Source: Vibrio algicola (GTDB taxonomy: Bacteria > Pseudomonadota > Gammaproteobacteria > Enterobacterales > Vibrionaceae). Taken from it: a stretch of 64,000 bases of DNA. The translations under genes and the position numbers were made by a program. The DNA lies in NCBI RefSeq assembly GCF_009601765.2, contig NZ_CP045699.1, positions 1,736,001-1,800,000 of the forward strand, written 5' to 3'. The notes under the pieces were generated by a model that was given only the letters and a program-made list of their open reading frames with translations, had not been told where the DNA came from and did no database searches. Below are positions 1 to 9,236 of this stretch, in pieces; within the stretch, counting starts at the first letter, position 1, and each line of letters starts with the position of its first letter.

Positions 1-1199
1 AACCACAACTGATTATCATCTTGCGTTGGCTGTGATGAAGGCTCTTTGGCAGGCGTTGTTTGCTTCGCATTTATTGCTGTTGCATCTGCGCTGACTCCAT
101 CAGCAACTGCCGCTTCGTTTCCTGATGATTGCTCTTGTGTTACTGACTCTTGGCTAGCATCCTGTTGTGTTAATTCATCTGAAGCGACAGGGGCTTGGAT
201 TTGAGTCAATTGCTGTTTATTTACCGCTTCTTTTTTAAACTCTTCAACATCCGACAATAAATCAATTTTAAACACAATATTATCGCCTTGGATCTGGTGA
301 ACTTGCACAGCCGCCACACTGCTTAACCCTTTCAACATACGCTCTAAGGTAAAGAAATTTTGAGCCGAATTAATACCATTAAAATGGCCAAGTAATGAAT
401 CATCCGATGCTTGGTTTACCGCCACTTTATTTTGTTTGGCATAATAAGCACTCACTTGCACAATCGCATTATTGATACTGTCTTGAAGGGACCCTTCGGT
501 TGAGCCGGTGACAGGTTCACGTTGTGTAGTCGCAATTTTATTGGGTGCAATATCATGCAAAGCCCAATCAACCTGAGCGCCATCACCCATTCGGGTCACT
601 TTAAGTACCAATACCCCATCCACTGGATAACGTTGGCTAGCTTTGGCTAACGGTTGATCAAAACTGCCCCATAGCTCGGGCGCAGTAATATGGGTCATAT
701 CATCCATATCACCTAAAGGCAGCGTGATAGGTAAACCGGCTTTTAAGCTTGAGGCTTGCAAAGGCGCGATACTATCAAGGCCAGACTGTTCCCACCCAAT
801 TTGACGCTCAAAGTTTTGATCTTCAATCACCCACACTAAAACATTATTACGTAACTGGGGCCAAAAAATAGCATGCGCTTGAGACAATAATGATTGCACT
901 GGCTCGGGGCTAAAATCCATCACCATGCTTGGAGTGTCATCCATACTGCCCGATTCAAATTGAGCAAGGTAATCGGAAGGATCGGTGAGTGCTTTTTTTA
1001 CTACCGCATTATTAATAATCTTAGTATCGCCTGAAGCTTTAATTAATACCTGCTTTAATCCTTGCGCCCATGCCACTGTTTTGGCATTTTTCACATCCGT
1101 CATGGGTACTTCGACATGATAAATATCGACTTTCGTTTTAGCATACGCTGCTGAGCTAAACGCCAGTAAGCATAGAAAAGATGTGAGTATGTAACGCAT
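1..1199 (-). CDS. DUF2066 domain-containing exported protein (partial, C-terminus outside window)
   Basis: The frame opens with an ATG at 1199 behind an AGG-containing ribosome site and stays open for about 399 codons to the left window edge, so the C-terminus is missing. The first 20 residues form a signal peptide (hydrophobic stretch ending in Ala-Tyr-Ala before a Lys), predicting export to the periplasm. The body resembles the DUF2066 family found next to upp and purM in vibrios; its function is not known. Near the window edge the sequence becomes rich in Gln, Thr, Ser and Ala, probably a flexible linker. It is transcribed the same way as upp but upp has its own terminator-like hairpin in the gap, so the two are likely separate units. 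Assignment is from recalled family likeness and gene order, not from a search. Confidence 0.7.
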   Translation of the reverse strand, partial: MRYILTSFLCLLAFSSAAYAKTKVDIYHVEVPMTDVKNAKTVAWAQGLKQVLIKASGDTKIINNAVVKKALTDPSDYLAQFESGSMDDTPSMVMDFSPEPVQSLLSQAHAIFWPQLRNNVLVWVIEDQNFERQIGWEQSGLDSIAPLQASSLKAGLPITLPLGDMDDMTHITAPELWGSFDQPLAKASQRYPVDGVLVLKVTRMGDGAQVDWALHDIAPNKIATTQREPVTGSTEGSLQDSINNAIVQVSAYYAKQNKVAVNQASDDSLLGHFNGINSAQNFFTLERMLKGLSSVAAVQVHQIQGDNIVFKIDLLSDVEEFKKEAVNKQQLTQIQAPVASDELTQQDASQESVTQEQSSGNEAAVADGVSADATAINAKQTTPAKEPSSQPTQDDNQLW

Positions 1200-1345
1200 A
1201 ATAAACCTGTCAAAGATCATAATGAGACAGGATAAGCCCATCATCATTAATGAGAAAAAAGAATTAAATACAACCGATAGTGCTGAGTCGCTTTATATTC
1301 TACTTTAATTTTAGTTAGACCGCAGTGAAAGACATAAATTCAAAC

Positions 1346-1376
1346 ATAAAAAAGCGCCTCTATTTAGAAGCGCTTC
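1346..1376 (-). terminator. Intrinsic terminator of upp
   Basis: On the minus strand, downstream of the upp stop, arms AAGCGC (1352-1357) and GCGCTT (1370-1375) pair, with a further three inner pairs after one mismatch, followed by a run of six T. Confidence 0.75.
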
Positions 1377-1407
1377 AATAAGCTATTGAGCAGAAATAAT
1401 TTTCAGA

Positions 1408-2034
1408 TTATTGAGTACCGAAAATTTTATCACCAGCATCGCCCAAACCAGGAACGATGTAGCCTTTGTCATTCAATTTCTCATCAATCGCGGCCGTATA
1501 AAGTTCGATATCTGGGTGCGCTTTTTCTAATGCTTCCAGACCTTCTGGCGCTGCCACCAAAACCAATACTTTAATGCTCTGACAACCATGTTCTTTCAAT
1601 AAGTCGATAGTTGCGATCATAGAGCCGCCAGTTGCCAGCATAGGATCAACCACTAAAGCAATACGCTCATCAATGCTAGAGGTTAACTTGTTGAAGTATG
1701 GGATTGGCTCAAGAGTTTCTTCATCGCGGTAAACACCGACAACCGAAATACGCGCACTTGGCATGTGTTCTAATACACCATCCATCATGCCTAAACCAGC
1801 ACGCAGAATAGGTACAACCGTTACTTTTTTGCCTTTAATCTGATCGATTTCTACTGGGCCATTCCAGCCTTCAATCGTCACTTTTTCAGTTTCAAAATCA
1901 GCGGTTGCTTCGTAAGTTAACAAGCTGCCCACTTCTGTTGCCAATTCACGGAAACGTTTAGTGCTAATGTCATTTTCACGCATCAAACCAAGTTTATGTT
2001 TCACCAGTGGGTGCATTACTTCTACAACTTTCAT
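1408..2034 (-). CDS. upp: Uracil phosphoribosyltransferase
   Basis: Converts uracil and PRPP to UMP in pyrimidine salvage in the cytosol. The 208-residue product is nearly colinear with E. coli Upp from its first residues ([16 protein letters not shown]) to the C-terminal GDAGDKIFG motif. The PRPP-binding loop ([10 protein letters not shown]) and the uracil-binding C-terminal loop are present. I chose the ATG at 2034 because homology starts there; the open frame reaches 19 codons further upstream without family likeness. It is divergent from purMN, so salvage of uracil and de novo purine synthesis share the 230 bp between them, which holds a PurR box. Confidence 0.96.
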   Translation of the reverse strand: MKVVEVMHPLVKHKLGLMRENDISTKRFRELATEVGSLLTYEATADFETEKVTIEGWNGPVEIDQIKGKKVTVVPILRAGLGMMDGVLEHMPSARISVVGVYRDEETLEPIPYFNKLTSSIDERIALVVDPMLATGGSMIATIDLLKEHGCQSIKVLVLVAAPEGLEALEKAHPDIELYTAAIDEKLNDKGYIVPGLGDAGDKIFGTQ

Positions 2035-2145
2035 GTCCAACTCCATGCTTAAATTTTTACAAACGCGTTGATTATACTGCAAAGCGGTCAAATTGCATTG
2101 TTCTATCTCTATTTATTCGGTAAAAAAAGGCCATAAAAAAAACTG

Positions 2146-2161
2146 ACGCAAACGTTTTCCT
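2146..2161. promoter_or_regulatory. PurR operator upstream of purMN
   Basis: The 16-mer ACGCAAACGTTTTCCT fits every fixed position of the known PurR consensus (ANGCAANCGNTTNCNT). It lies about 100 bp before the purM start in the upp/purM divergent gap and overlaps the -35 region of the likely purM promoter, the usual arrangement for purine-dependent repression. Confidence 0.88.
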
Positions 2162-2185
2162 TTTCACTTCATCCCCTGTTAGAAT
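2155..2185 (+). promoter_or_regulatory. Probable purM promoter
   Basis: TAGAAT at 2180-2185 is a good -10 element. The -35 position falls in a T-rich stretch (about 2157-2162) inside the PurR box, so repressor binding would block polymerase. The -35 is weak, so the exact start is uncertain. Confidence 0.45.
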
Positions 2186-2264
2186 AGCCCCGTTTTTCAC
2201 CTGAAACGAAATATTTTAAAACCTATATTTTAAAGACAACCTAATTAAAGGCGAGGATTTCTCT

Positions 2265-3305
2265 GTGAGTGGTAACAATTCATCTCTAAGCTACAAAGAC
2301 GCTGGTGTTGATATTGATGCAGGTAACGCATTAGTCGATAAAATTAAAGGTGTAGTGAAACGTACTCGTCGCCCTGAAGTAATGGGTGGCATCGGTGGTT
2401 TTGGTGCGTTATGCGAACTGCCAACCAAATACAAACAACCTCTTCTAGTATCGGGTACTGATGGTGTAGGCACAAAACTACGCTTAGCACTGGATATGAA
2501 AAAACATGACACCATTGGCATCGATTTAGTGGCCATGTGTGTCAACGACCTGATCGTACAAGGTGCAGAACCCCTCTTTTTCCTCGATTACTACGCCACT
2601 GGCAAGCTAGATATTGATACTGCGGCCGAAGTGGTTACTGGTATTGGCGAAGGTTGTATTCAAGCAGGTTGTGCATTAATCGGTGGTGAAACCGCTGAAA
2701 TGCCAGGCATGTATGAAGGCGAAGATTATGACGTCGCAGGCTTTTGTGTTGGCGTAGTTGAAAAAGCGGACGTTATCGATGGCACTAAAGTCGCACCAGG
2801 TGATGCATTAATCGCAGTAGGGTCGAGTGGCCCACACTCAAATGGTTACTCGTTAGTTCGCAAAATTCTTGAAGTTTCTCAAGCTGATTTAGCCGAAGAC
2901 TTAAATGGCCGCACTATTGGCGAGCACTTAATTGAACCAACTAAAATTTACATCAAATCCGCCCTTAAAATGATTGCAGAGCATGACATTCATGCTATCT
3001 CACACATTACAGGTGGTGGTTTCTGGGAAAATATCCCACGCGTATTACCTGAAGGCACTAAAGCGGTGATCGATGGAAACAGTTGGCAATGGCCGGCTAT
3101 CTTCTCTTGGTTACAGCAAAAAGGTAACGTTGATACCTTTGAAATGTACCGTACCTTTAACTGTGGTGTCGGCCTTATCGTGGCATTACCGCAAGACCAA
3201 GCACAAGCAGCCGTTGATTTACTCAACGCTGAAGGTGAAAACGCTTGGGTTATCGGCGCAGTGGCTACGGCTGAAGCTGGTGAAGAGCAAGTCGTTATTA
3301 ACTAA
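2265..3305 (+). CDS. purM: Phosphoribosylformylglycinamidine cyclo-ligase (AIR synthetase)
   Basis: Catalyses the ATP-dependent closure of FGAM to aminoimidazole ribotide, step five of purine synthesis. The 346-residue protein has the AIR synthase N-terminal domain with the glycine-rich GTDGVGTK motif at 64-71, the GGETAEMPG motif mid-protein and the [14 protein letters not shown] segment of the C-terminal domain. It starts with GTG at 2265, matching the family N-terminus ([15 protein letters not shown]), with a GAGG ribosome site. purN follows after 118 bp, giving the standard purMN unit, and a PurR box sits upstream. Nothing unusual in length or motifs. Confidence 0.97.
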   Translation: MSGNNSSLSYKDAGVDIDAGNALVDKIKGVVKRTRRPEVMGGIGGFGALCELPTKYKQPLLVSGTDGVGTKLRLALDMKKHDTIGIDLVAMCVNDLIVQGAEPLFFLDYYATGKLDIDTAAEVVTGIGEGCIQAGCALIGGETAEMPGMYEGEDYDVAGFCVGVVEKADVIDGTKVAPGDALIAVGSSGPHSNGYSLVRKILEVSQADLAEDLNGRTIGEHLIEPTKIYIKSALKMIAEHDIHAISHITGGGFWENIPRVLPEGTKAVIDGNSWQWPAIFSWLQQKGNVDTFEMYRTFNCGVGLIVALPQDQAQAAVDLLNAEGENAWVIGAVATAEAGEEQVVIN

Positions 3306-3353
3306 TCGTCGTTTTTTGGTAATAGTCGCTTTGGTTATTCAAATATGACGAGA

Positions 3354-3408
3354 TTAGGCCCTTAGCTTTTCGGTTATTAACTGATAAAGTCTAAGGGCCT
3401 AATTTTAT
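3354..3408 (+). terminator. Hairpin between purM and purN (terminator-like or attenuator)
   Basis: A perfect 12-bp inverted repeat, TTAGGCCCTTAG (3354-3365) and CTAAGGGCCTAA (3391-3402), with a 25-nt loop and a T-rich tail, sits just before the purN ribosome site. It could partly terminate purM transcripts or stabilise the upstream message. Role inferred from shape only. Confidence 0.5.
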
Positions 3409-3423
3409 CTGCAAGGTTATCTC

Positions 3424-4080
3424 ATGAAAAAGATTGTTGTTGTTATCTCAGGTTCAGGCAGTAATTTACAAGCCATCATCGATGGATGTGAATCCGGTTC
3501 AATCCAAGCGAATGTGTGCGCGGTATTTTCTAATAAACAAGATGCCTATGGTCTTGAGCGCGCTAAAAAACATGGTATTGATGGCCATTTTGTTTCCGCT
3601 CAGCCCTTTTTAAAAGCCGATGGCAAATCCGATCGCCAAGCATTTGATGCCGAGTTAATGAAACAAATCGATGCTTATCAGCCGGATGTGATTATTCTTG
3701 CCGGTTACATGCGCATTCTCAGCCGTGATTTTGTGACCCACTACTTAGGCAAAATGCTCAATATCCACCCTTCTTTGCTACCAAAATACTCGGGGCTTCA
3801 TACTCACCAGCGCGCCATTGACGCCGGTGATAGTGAACACGGTACTAGCGTACATTTTGTAACCGAAGAATTAGACGGCGGGCCTGTTGTTCTGCAAGCC
3901 AAAGTACCGGTATTTGAAGATGATACCGCCGATGATCTTGCCGACCGTGTATTAGTTCAAGAGCATCATATTTACCCACTGGTGACCAAATGGTTTGTCG
4001 AGGAGCGTTTAAAAATGCAAGGCGGGCAAGCATATCTAGATGGTAAGGTGCTTGGATTACATGGCTACGCCGAAGATTAA
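3424..4080 (+). CDS. purN: Phosphoribosylglycinamide formyltransferase
   Basis: Transfers a formyl group from 10-formyltetrahydrofolate to GAR, step three of purine synthesis. The 218-residue protein has the N-terminal SGSGSNLQA phosphate-binding loop and the catalytic set Asn113, His115 (in NIHPSLLP) and Asp151 (in the VHFVTEELDGG segment). Length is normal for the family. An AAGG ribosome site lies just before the ATG. It follows purM on the same strand; a strong hairpin in the gap may tune its expression relative to purM. Confidence 0.97.
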   Translation: MKKIVVVISGSGSNLQAIIDGCESGSIQANVCAVFSNKQDAYGLERAKKHGIDGHFVSAQPFLKADGKSDRQAFDAELMKQIDAYQPDVIILAGYMRILSRDFVTHYLGKMLNIHPSLLPKYSGLHTHQRAIDAGDSEHGTSVHFVTEELDGGPVVLQAKVPVFEDDTADDLADRVLVQEHHIYPLVTKWFVEERLKMQGGQAYLDGKVLGLHGYAED

Positions 4081-4096
4081 AATCCCCCACTTAAAA

Positions 4097-4202
4097 ATGG
4101 ATCAATTTGAATACGCCGAAAAGACGCTGTCCCATCCTTGGACGTTTGAAAAAGGCCATCCATGGCCTTTGACACTGTTCTCTGTATCCAATATTGATCC
4201 AT
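4097..4202 (-). repeat. Dispersed palindromic element, copy 1 (inverted orientation)
   Basis: A 106-bp block bounded by perfect 10-bp inverted repeats ATGGATCAAT (4097-4106) and ATTGATCCAT (4193-4202). Its inside, read on the minus strand, matches the cores of the elements at 8785, 14277 and 53378: an AAAGGCC-ATGGAT-GGCCTTT hairpin, then CGTCCAAGGATGGGACAGCG and TCTTTTCGGCGTATTC. It fills the gap between purN and the yafJ terminator. Confidence 0.8.
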
Positions 4203-4265
4203 CATAAAATGATTGCCATTGGTGTGATTCGAATCTGTAAGCCATTTATTACGCCCAAAAATACA

Positions 4266-4300
4266 AAAGCTCGATCACATCATGATCGAGCTTTTATTAT
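4266..4300. terminator. Bidirectional terminator between purN and yafJ
   Basis: Perfect 12-bp arms AAAGCTCGATCA (4266-4277) and TGATCGAGCTTT (4283-4294) with a 5-nt loop. It has T on the plus side and A on the left, so it can serve both convergent genes. Confidence 0.85.
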
Positions 4301-4341
4301 TTTTGAGTTATCCGATCCCAAGGCTGAAACCAGAGTGCGAC

Positions 4342-5175
4342 CTAATCACCACAAGGGGACGCTTTGGGTGCAAACGGCTGATCAATCAAATCTAAGCTGT
4401 TATCTAAAATCAGCTCACCGAATTGGAAGACACCGTATTCACTTGGTTTCATTTTGTGCCACCGTTCGTTATCGGTTAATGGCTGAGTGGCGATCACCGA
4501 CACCACATCATTGGGGGTGGTTTCTTGCTGAAAATCGATGGTGACTTCTTCATCAATTAATGAGGCTTTACCAAAAGGCGCGCGGCGAGTGATCCAATGC
4601 AGATTATTGGTGCAATACATCATCACAAACTCACCATCGCTCAGCAGCATATTAAACACGCCTAATTGCTTAAGCTCATCGCAACACGCGGCGATAAATT
4701 GAAACACTTGTGGCATTTGTCTGGCATGAGGCGGCTCAGGGTATTTGTCTTCCAGTTGCTTTAATAGCCAACAAAAAGATTGCTCACTGTCGGTTTCACC
4801 AATTGGACGATGTCGCCCGGTTTGCAAATCATCATAACCACTCAACTGACCATTATGGGCAAAGGTCCAGTTTTTTCCCCATAATTCACGGGTAAACGGA
4901 TGGGTGTTTTCTAAATTCACTTCACCCCGATTAGCTTGTCGAATATGGCTGATCACTGCACAACTTTTAATCGGATAATTTTGCACCAGTTCTGCGATCT
5001 TTGAATGGCAACTCGGCTTAGGATCTTTAAAGTTTCGGCAGCCTTTGCCTTCATAAAACGTGATCCCCCAGCCATCACTATGAGGACCGGTTTTTCCACC
5101 GCGCTGGATCAAACCGGTAAAGCTAAAGCAAATATCCGTTGGTACATTAGCACTCATGCCAAGTAGTTCGCACAT
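4342..5175 (-). CDS. yafJ: YafJ-like class II glutamine amidotransferase
   Basis: The 277-residue protein begins Met-Cys-Glu-Leu-Leu-Gly, so after Met removal Cys2 is the N-terminal nucleophile of class II (Ntn) glutamine amidotransferases. Further family motifs are GWGITFYEGKG near residue 36, SHIRQANRGEVNLENTHPF near 76 and TFAHNGQL near 104. No synthase domain follows, so only the glutaminase-like half is present, as in E. coli YafJ, whose acceptor substrate is unknown. It lies 72 bp downstream of gmhA on the same strand, the same order (gmhA-yafJ, divergent fadE) as in E. coli. Function beyond amidotransferase fold is inference. Confidence 0.9.
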   Translation of the reverse strand: MCELLGMSANVPTDICFSFTGLIQRGGKTGPHSDGWGITFYEGKGCRNFKDPKPSCHSKIAELVQNYPIKSCAVISHIRQANRGEVNLENTHPFTRELWGKNWTFAHNGQLSGYDDLQTGRHRPIGETDSEQSFCWLLKQLEDKYPEPPHARQMPQVFQFIAACCDELKQLGVFNMLLSDGEFVMMYCTNNLHWITRRAPFGKASLIDEEVTIDFQQETTPNDVVSVIATQPLTDNERWHKMKPSEYGVFQFGELILDNSLDLIDQPFAPKASPCGD

Positions 5176-5247
5176 CCAAATTCCCTTTTATTATTATACC
5201 CGTCTGATTTTGGGTACATAAACTTAATACCTTTTCAAACTGGCGAT

Positions 5248-5829
5248 TTAAGCTTGTTCCATTTCTTTTTCAATCAACTGGATCACGATATGAATGATCT
5301 TAATATGGATTTCTTGGATCCGATCGGCGTAACCAAAATGCGGTACACGAATTTCAATATCCGCAACACCCGCCATTTTGCCGCCGTCTTTACCCGTTAA
5401 AGCAATCGACTTCATGCCTTTGGCTTTAGCCGCTTCCATCGCCTTTAAGATGTTGGCTGAATTACCCGATGTCGACAAACCAAATACCACATCGCCTTTC
5501 GAACCGACCGCTTCTAAATAACGAGAGAATACATGGTCATAACCAAAGTCGTTACTAACACAAGACAGATGACTTGGATCTGAAATAGCGATACCAGGAT
5601 AACCTGGGCGGTTTTCACGATAGCGACCGGTGAGCTCTTCGGCAAAATGCATTGCATCGCAGTGTGAACCACCGTTACCACACGATAACACTTTGCCACC
5701 TTGCTTAAAGGAATCGGCAATCATTTTTGCTGCCGCCTCAATTTGTTGTAGGTTTTTGTCATCGCTTAAAAAAGCATTGAGTACGTCAGCCGCTTCCGCT
5801 AATTCACTTCGGATCAAATCTTGATACAT
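5248..5829 (-). CDS. gmhA: Phosphoheptose isomerase
   Basis: Converts sedoheptulose 7-phosphate to D-glycero-D-manno-heptose 7-phosphate, the first step toward ADP-heptose of the lipopolysaccharide inner core. The 193-residue SIS-domain protein is nearly colinear with E. coli GmhA. It carries the [20 protein letters not shown] block with His61 and Glu65 of the active site, the STSGNS phosphosugar loop and the C-terminal RIQEIHIK block with the second catalytic His. The ATG at 5829 matches the family start (MYQDLIR); the longer open frame adds 12 unsupported residues. A GAGAGAA ribosome site precedes it. Confidence 0.96.
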   Translation of the reverse strand: MYQDLIRSELAEAADVLNAFLSDDKNLQQIEAAAKMIADSFKQGGKVLSCGNGGSHCDAMHFAEELTGRYRENRPGYPGIAISDPSHLSCVSNDFGYDHVFSRYLEAVGSKGDVVFGLSTSGNSANILKAMEAAKAKGMKSIALTGKDGGKMAGVADIEIRVPHFGYADRIQEIHIKIIHIVIQLIEKEMEQA

Positions 5830-6097
5830 ATATTTCTCTCTTGTTGAATGCTCTCTTTTAGGCAAAGAGGATAGAGTTCAGCCTTTATACCCAGTCACTT
5901 TAGATACAGGCTCATTTTATTGTTATTTCTTACTATTATTAGAGTGTACCTATAAAGCTGAAAGCCTGTCGACCAAAAGTCCGCTATTTTTGTTTCAAGA
6001 AGATTTTCAGCGCTAAATAAAAATTTTTCTGCTTGAGATCACTTTTCAGATACATTGCTATTTTACATTTTATCAACAACTCCATTACAATGGATCT

Positions 6098-6114
6098 ATC
6101 TGGTACGACCACTT
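6098..6114. promoter_or_regulatory. FadR operator upstream of fadE
   Basis: ATCTGGTACGACCACTT matches the classical FadR operator (ATCTGGTACGACCAGAT upstream of E. coli fadB) at 14 of 17 positions, including the whole TGGTACGACCA core. It lies 52 bp before the fadE ATG. FadR represses beta-oxidation genes until long-chain acyl-CoA releases it. In the rest of the 336-bp gmhA/fadE gap I see AT-rich sequence but no gene. Confidence 0.88.
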
Positions 6115-6165
6115 TTATCATTCAGTCTAAAAATGGTCTGCGACATCATAATAAGGAATATAACG

Positions 6166-8661
6166 ATGACCATCTTATTCACGCTTATCCTTGCCTTTGT
6201 AGCGCTTGGTATTTGTCTCTATCACCGCCGTTCACAACGTGTCACTTTGGCTGTGGTAGGGATTATTTTTGCAGCCGCAACACTGCTGACGGGGACCACC
6301 CCAGTGTTGTTTGTTTTATACCTTATTGGCTGCGGGCTCATTGCCATCCCAGCCGTACGTCGCCGCTTGTTTAGCCAACCGACATTACAAGTTTTCCGGA
6401 AAATTCTACCGGCGATGTCGCAAACCGAAAAAGAAGCAATTGATGCAGGTACCGTATGGTGGGAAGCCGAGCTATTTAAAGGCAAGCCTGATTGGAGCAA
6501 GCTGACCGATATTCAAGCGCCGCAATTAAGCGCTGAAGAACAAGCCTTTATTGATGGCCCAGTCAATGAAGTGTGCCGCATGACCAACGATTATGAAGTC
6601 ACCCATGAACTGGCGGACTTACCACCAGAAGTATGGCAGTACCTCAAAGATCATAAATTCTTTGCCATGATCATTAAGAAAAAATACGGCGGCTTAGAAT
6701 TCTCCGCTTACGCTCAATCGATTGTGCTACAAAAACTGACCGGCGTTTCAGGGGTACTCTCCTCGACCGTTGGCGTACCGAACTCTTTAGGCCCTGGCGA
6801 GTTACTTCAACATTACGGCACTACCGAGCAACAAGATCACTACTTACCTCGCCTAGCAGAAGGCAAAGAAATTCCTTGTTTTGCATTAACAAGCCCAGAA
6901 GCTGGCTCTGATGCAGGCGCCATTCCCGATTACGGCATTGTATGTAAAGGTCAATGGCAAGGCCAAGAAGTGTTAGGCATGAACCTGACTTGGAATAAAC
7001 GCTACATTACCCTTGCTCCAGTGGCGACGGTATTAGGTTTGGCGTTTAAATTACAAGATCCAGATGGTTTATTGGGGCTTAAAGATGAAGCAGGCGAAAC
7101 CAAGAAAGATATTGGTATCACTTGCGCCCTGATTCCAACCGATATGGAAGGCGTAAAAATAGGTCGACGCCACTTCCCACTGAACGTTCCTTTTCAAAAT
7201 GGTCCCACGCAAGGCGACAATATTTTTGTGCCTTTAGATTTCATCATCGGTGGCCCAGATATGGCAGGTCAAGGATGGCGCATGCTAGTGGAATGTTTAT
7301 CAGTGGGTCGTGGTATCACCTTACCTTCCAACTCAACCGGTGGTACTAAAAGCGCCGCATTGGCAACCGGGGCTTACGCTCGAATTCGCCGTCAATTTAA
7401 ACAACCGATCGGACACATGGAAGGCATTGAAGAGCCACTAGCACGTCTGGCGGGTAATGCTTATATGATGGATGCTGCGAGCCAATTAACCGTTGCAGGA
7501 ATTGATTTAGGCGAGAAGCCATCGGTTATCTCTGCAATTGTGAAATACCACTGTACCCATCGCGGCCAACGCTGCTTAATTGATGCTATGGATATCGCCG
7601 GCGGTAAAGGTGTGTGCTTAGGCCCTGCCAACTTCTTAGCGCGTGGTTACCAAGGTTCGCCAATCGCGGTAACGGTGGAAGGCGCGAACATTTTAACCCG
7701 TTCAATGATCATTTACGGACAAGGCGCGATCCGCTGCCACCCTTATGTACTGGCAGAAATGGATGCCGCACACTCAACTGAACGCAATGCTCTCGCCCGT
7801 TTTGATAGCGCATTATTTGGTCATATCGGCTTTAGTATGAGTAACGCCGTTCGCAGTTTATGGTTGGGTATTACCGATGGTCGCGGCTCAGACTCGCCAG
7901 TGCCAAACGATCCTAATTTTAACGGCGTAGTGCACGACCAAATCAAAGGTTATTACCAAAAACTTAACCGTTACAGTGCCAATATGGCGTTGCTATCGGA
8001 TGTATCGATGGCAGTACTGGGCGGATCACTGAAACGTAAAGAGCGTTTATCGGCGCGTTTAGGGGATGTATTAAGCCAATTGTACTTAAGCTCAGCCACT
8101 CTAAAACGTTTTGAAATGGAAGGTTATCAAGAATCCGATTTACCCCTGGTGCATTGGAGTGTACAAGACAGTTTGCGCCAAGCCGAAGAGGCAATAACCG
8201 AACTATTGCGTAACTTCCCATCGCGCAGTGCGGCAACTTTATTACGCGTGCTTATTTTGCCACTAGGAACCGTGCGCCGTGCGCCAAGTGATGCACTAGA
8301 TAACCAAGTGGCGCAAATTCTACAAACGCCATCGGCCACTCGTTCTCGTATCGGACGTAATCAGTATCTTGAACCAAGTGAGCATAACCCAGTAGGAAAA
8401 ATTGAATTTGCATTAGAAACCATTCTAAAGGCCGAGCCTATTTTCGATGCTATTTGTAAAAAAGCCGAAAAACGTCGCCCATTTACCCAATTGGATAAAG
8501 TGGCGCAACTAGGTTTAGACAACGGCTGGATCAGCGAGCAAGAAGCACAAGTACTACGCGATGCCGAGACAGTACGTTTAGAAACCATCAACGTGGATGA
8601 TTTTGATCCAAGTGAGTTAATAGTAAAAAAGCCGAGTAAGCCATTGAGTCAAGTGGCTTAG
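6166..8661 (+). CDS. fadE: Acyl-CoA dehydrogenase FadE
   Basis: Catalyses the first oxidation of acyl-CoA to trans-2-enoyl-CoA in fatty acid beta-oxidation. The 831-residue protein has two N-terminal hydrophobic segments (about residues 1-20 and 27-58), matching inner-membrane attachment in E. coli FadE. The central acyl-CoA dehydrogenase domain carries the [16 protein letters not shown] flavin/substrate block, the [15 protein letters not shown] segment and [15 protein letters not shown]. The C-terminal FadE-specific domain ends in [12 protein letters not shown] chose the ATG at 6166 (AAGGA ribosome site, family-like start); the open frame reaches 6055 but the extra 37 residues have no counterpart and overlap the FadR operator. 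Confidence 0.95.
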   Translation: MTILFTLILAFVALGICLYHRRSQRVTLAVVGIIFAAATLLTGTTPVLFVLYLIGCGLIAIPAVRRRLFSQPTLQVFRKILPAMSQTEKEAIDAGTVWWEAELFKGKPDWSKLTDIQAPQLSAEEQAFIDGPVNEVCRMTNDYEVTHELADLPPEVWQYLKDHKFFAMIIKKKYGGLEFSAYAQSIVLQKLTGVSGVLSSTVGVPNSLGPGELLQHYGTTEQQDHYLPRLAEGKEIPCFALTSPEAGSDAGAIPDYGIVCKGQWQGQEVLGMNLTWNKRYITLAPVATVLGLAFKLQDPDGLLGLKDEAGETKKDIGITCALIPTDMEGVKIGRRHFPLNVPFQNGPTQGDNIFVPLDFIIGGPDMAGQGWRMLVECLSVGRGITLPSNSTGGTKSAALATGAYARIRRQFKQPIGHMEGIEEPLARLAGNAYMMDAASQLTVAGIDLGEKPSVISAIVKYHCTHRGQRCLIDAMDIAGGKGVCLGPANFLARGYQGSPIAVTVEGANILTRSMIIYGQGAIRCHPYVLAEMDAAHSTERNALARFDSALFGHIGFSMSNAVRSLWLGITDGRGSDSPVPNDPNFNGVVHDQIKGYYQKLNRYSANMALLSDVSMAVLGGSLKRKERLSARLGDVLSQLYLSSATLKRFEMEGYQESDLPLVHWSVQDSLRQAEEAITELLRNFPSRSAATLLRVLILPLGTVRRAPSDALDNQVAQILQTPSATRSRIGRNQYLEPSEHNPVGKIEFALETILKAEPIFDAICKKAEKRRPFTQLDKVAQLGLDNGWISEQEAQVLRDAETVRLETINVDDFDPSELIVKKPSKPLSQVA

Positions 8662-8674
8662 AAATAGTGACATA

Positions 8675-8723
8675 AGCTAGAAGCTAGAAGCTAGAAGCTA
8701 GAAGCTAGAAGCTAGAAACTAGA
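8675..8723. repeat. Heptameric tandem repeat (AGCTAGA)
   Basis: Six exact tandem copies of AGCTAGA (8675-8716) and a seventh, AACTAGA (8717-8723), lie between the fadE stop and its terminator. Noncoding; copy number may vary between isolates. Confidence 0.95.
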
Positions 8724-8729
8724 AAAACA

Positions 8730-8765
8730 AAAGCACGAACCCCTTGATGTGGTTTCGTGCTTTTT
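8730..8765 (+). terminator. Terminator of fadE
   Basis: Arms AAAGCACGAA (8730-8739) and TTCGTGCTTT (8754-8763), with inner ACC/GGT pairing, are followed by more T. It sits directly after the heptamer repeat. Confidence 0.85.
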
Positions 8766-8784
8766 AGTATCAAGTTTCAGGATG

Positions 8785-8932
8785 ATACCAATTCCATAAA
8801 TTTAATGATGGTTCAAAATTGAGGTCAAATAAAAGTATCAAAGGCCATAGATGGTCTTTTCTCAAGCGACCAAGGACAGAGCTGCGTCTTTCGGCGTATT
8901 CAAATTGATCAAATATTAAATGGAATTGATAT
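8785..8932 (+). repeat. Dispersed palindromic element, copy 2 (longest copy)
   Basis: A 148-bp element with outer inverted repeats ATACCAATTCCAT (8785-8797) and ATGGAATTGATAT (8920-8932), one mismatch apart. The core hairpin reads AAAGGCC...GGTCTTT, where one pair is G-T, so the stem still forms. The right end touches the last base of the stop codon of the neighbouring DUF2999 gene. Confidence 0.85.
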
Positions 8933-9183
8933 TACTTTTGCAATTGATCTTTCGCCGCTTCCACTTTTGAAAAATCTAAACCTAGCTCATTCACCGCTTC
9001 TTTCAGCAAGGCAGGGTTTTGCATGACTTGCGCCATTAACATTTGCAGTTGATCTTGCGGTAAACCCAATTGACTAATGGTTGCCATTGCCGCCATTGGG
9101 TTTTGAGTCATGATTTCAAACAATTCACGAATTTGCGCATCTTGGATATTGTTTTCTTTTAACATTGCAATAATTGGGTTCAT
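8932..9183 (-). CDS. DUF2999 family protein
   Basis: An 83-residue acidic, Met- and Gln-rich, all-helical-looking protein that I recognise as the small DUF2999 family of vibrios; function unknown. No signal peptide or membrane segment is visible. Repeated Gln-Asn-Pro turns (TQNPMAAMATI and MQNPALLKEA) suggest two or three short helical hairpins. It starts with ATG at 9183 behind AAGG and lies 53 bp upstream-to-downstream of dnaQ on the same strand, so it may ride on the dnaQ transcript. Its stop codon abuts a dispersed palindromic element. Confidence 0.75.
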   Translation of the reverse strand: MNPIIAMLKENNIQDAQIRELFEIMTQNPMAAMATISQLGLPQDQLQMLMAQVMQNPALLKEAVNELGLDFSKVEAAKDQLQK

Positions 9184-9236
9184 TGTGGCATTACCTTTTT
9201 GGGGTTATTTTTTGGGGATTAATAGCTTTAATTGGA

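Noticed and set aside
6055..6165. Upstream extension of fadE by 37 codons
   Set aside because: No family likeness, overlaps the FadR operator, and the ATG at 6166 has a proper ribosome site.
7964..8591. Several antisense reading frames inside fadE
   Set aside because: Shadow frames of a well-supported gene, no ribosome sites, no recognised motifs.
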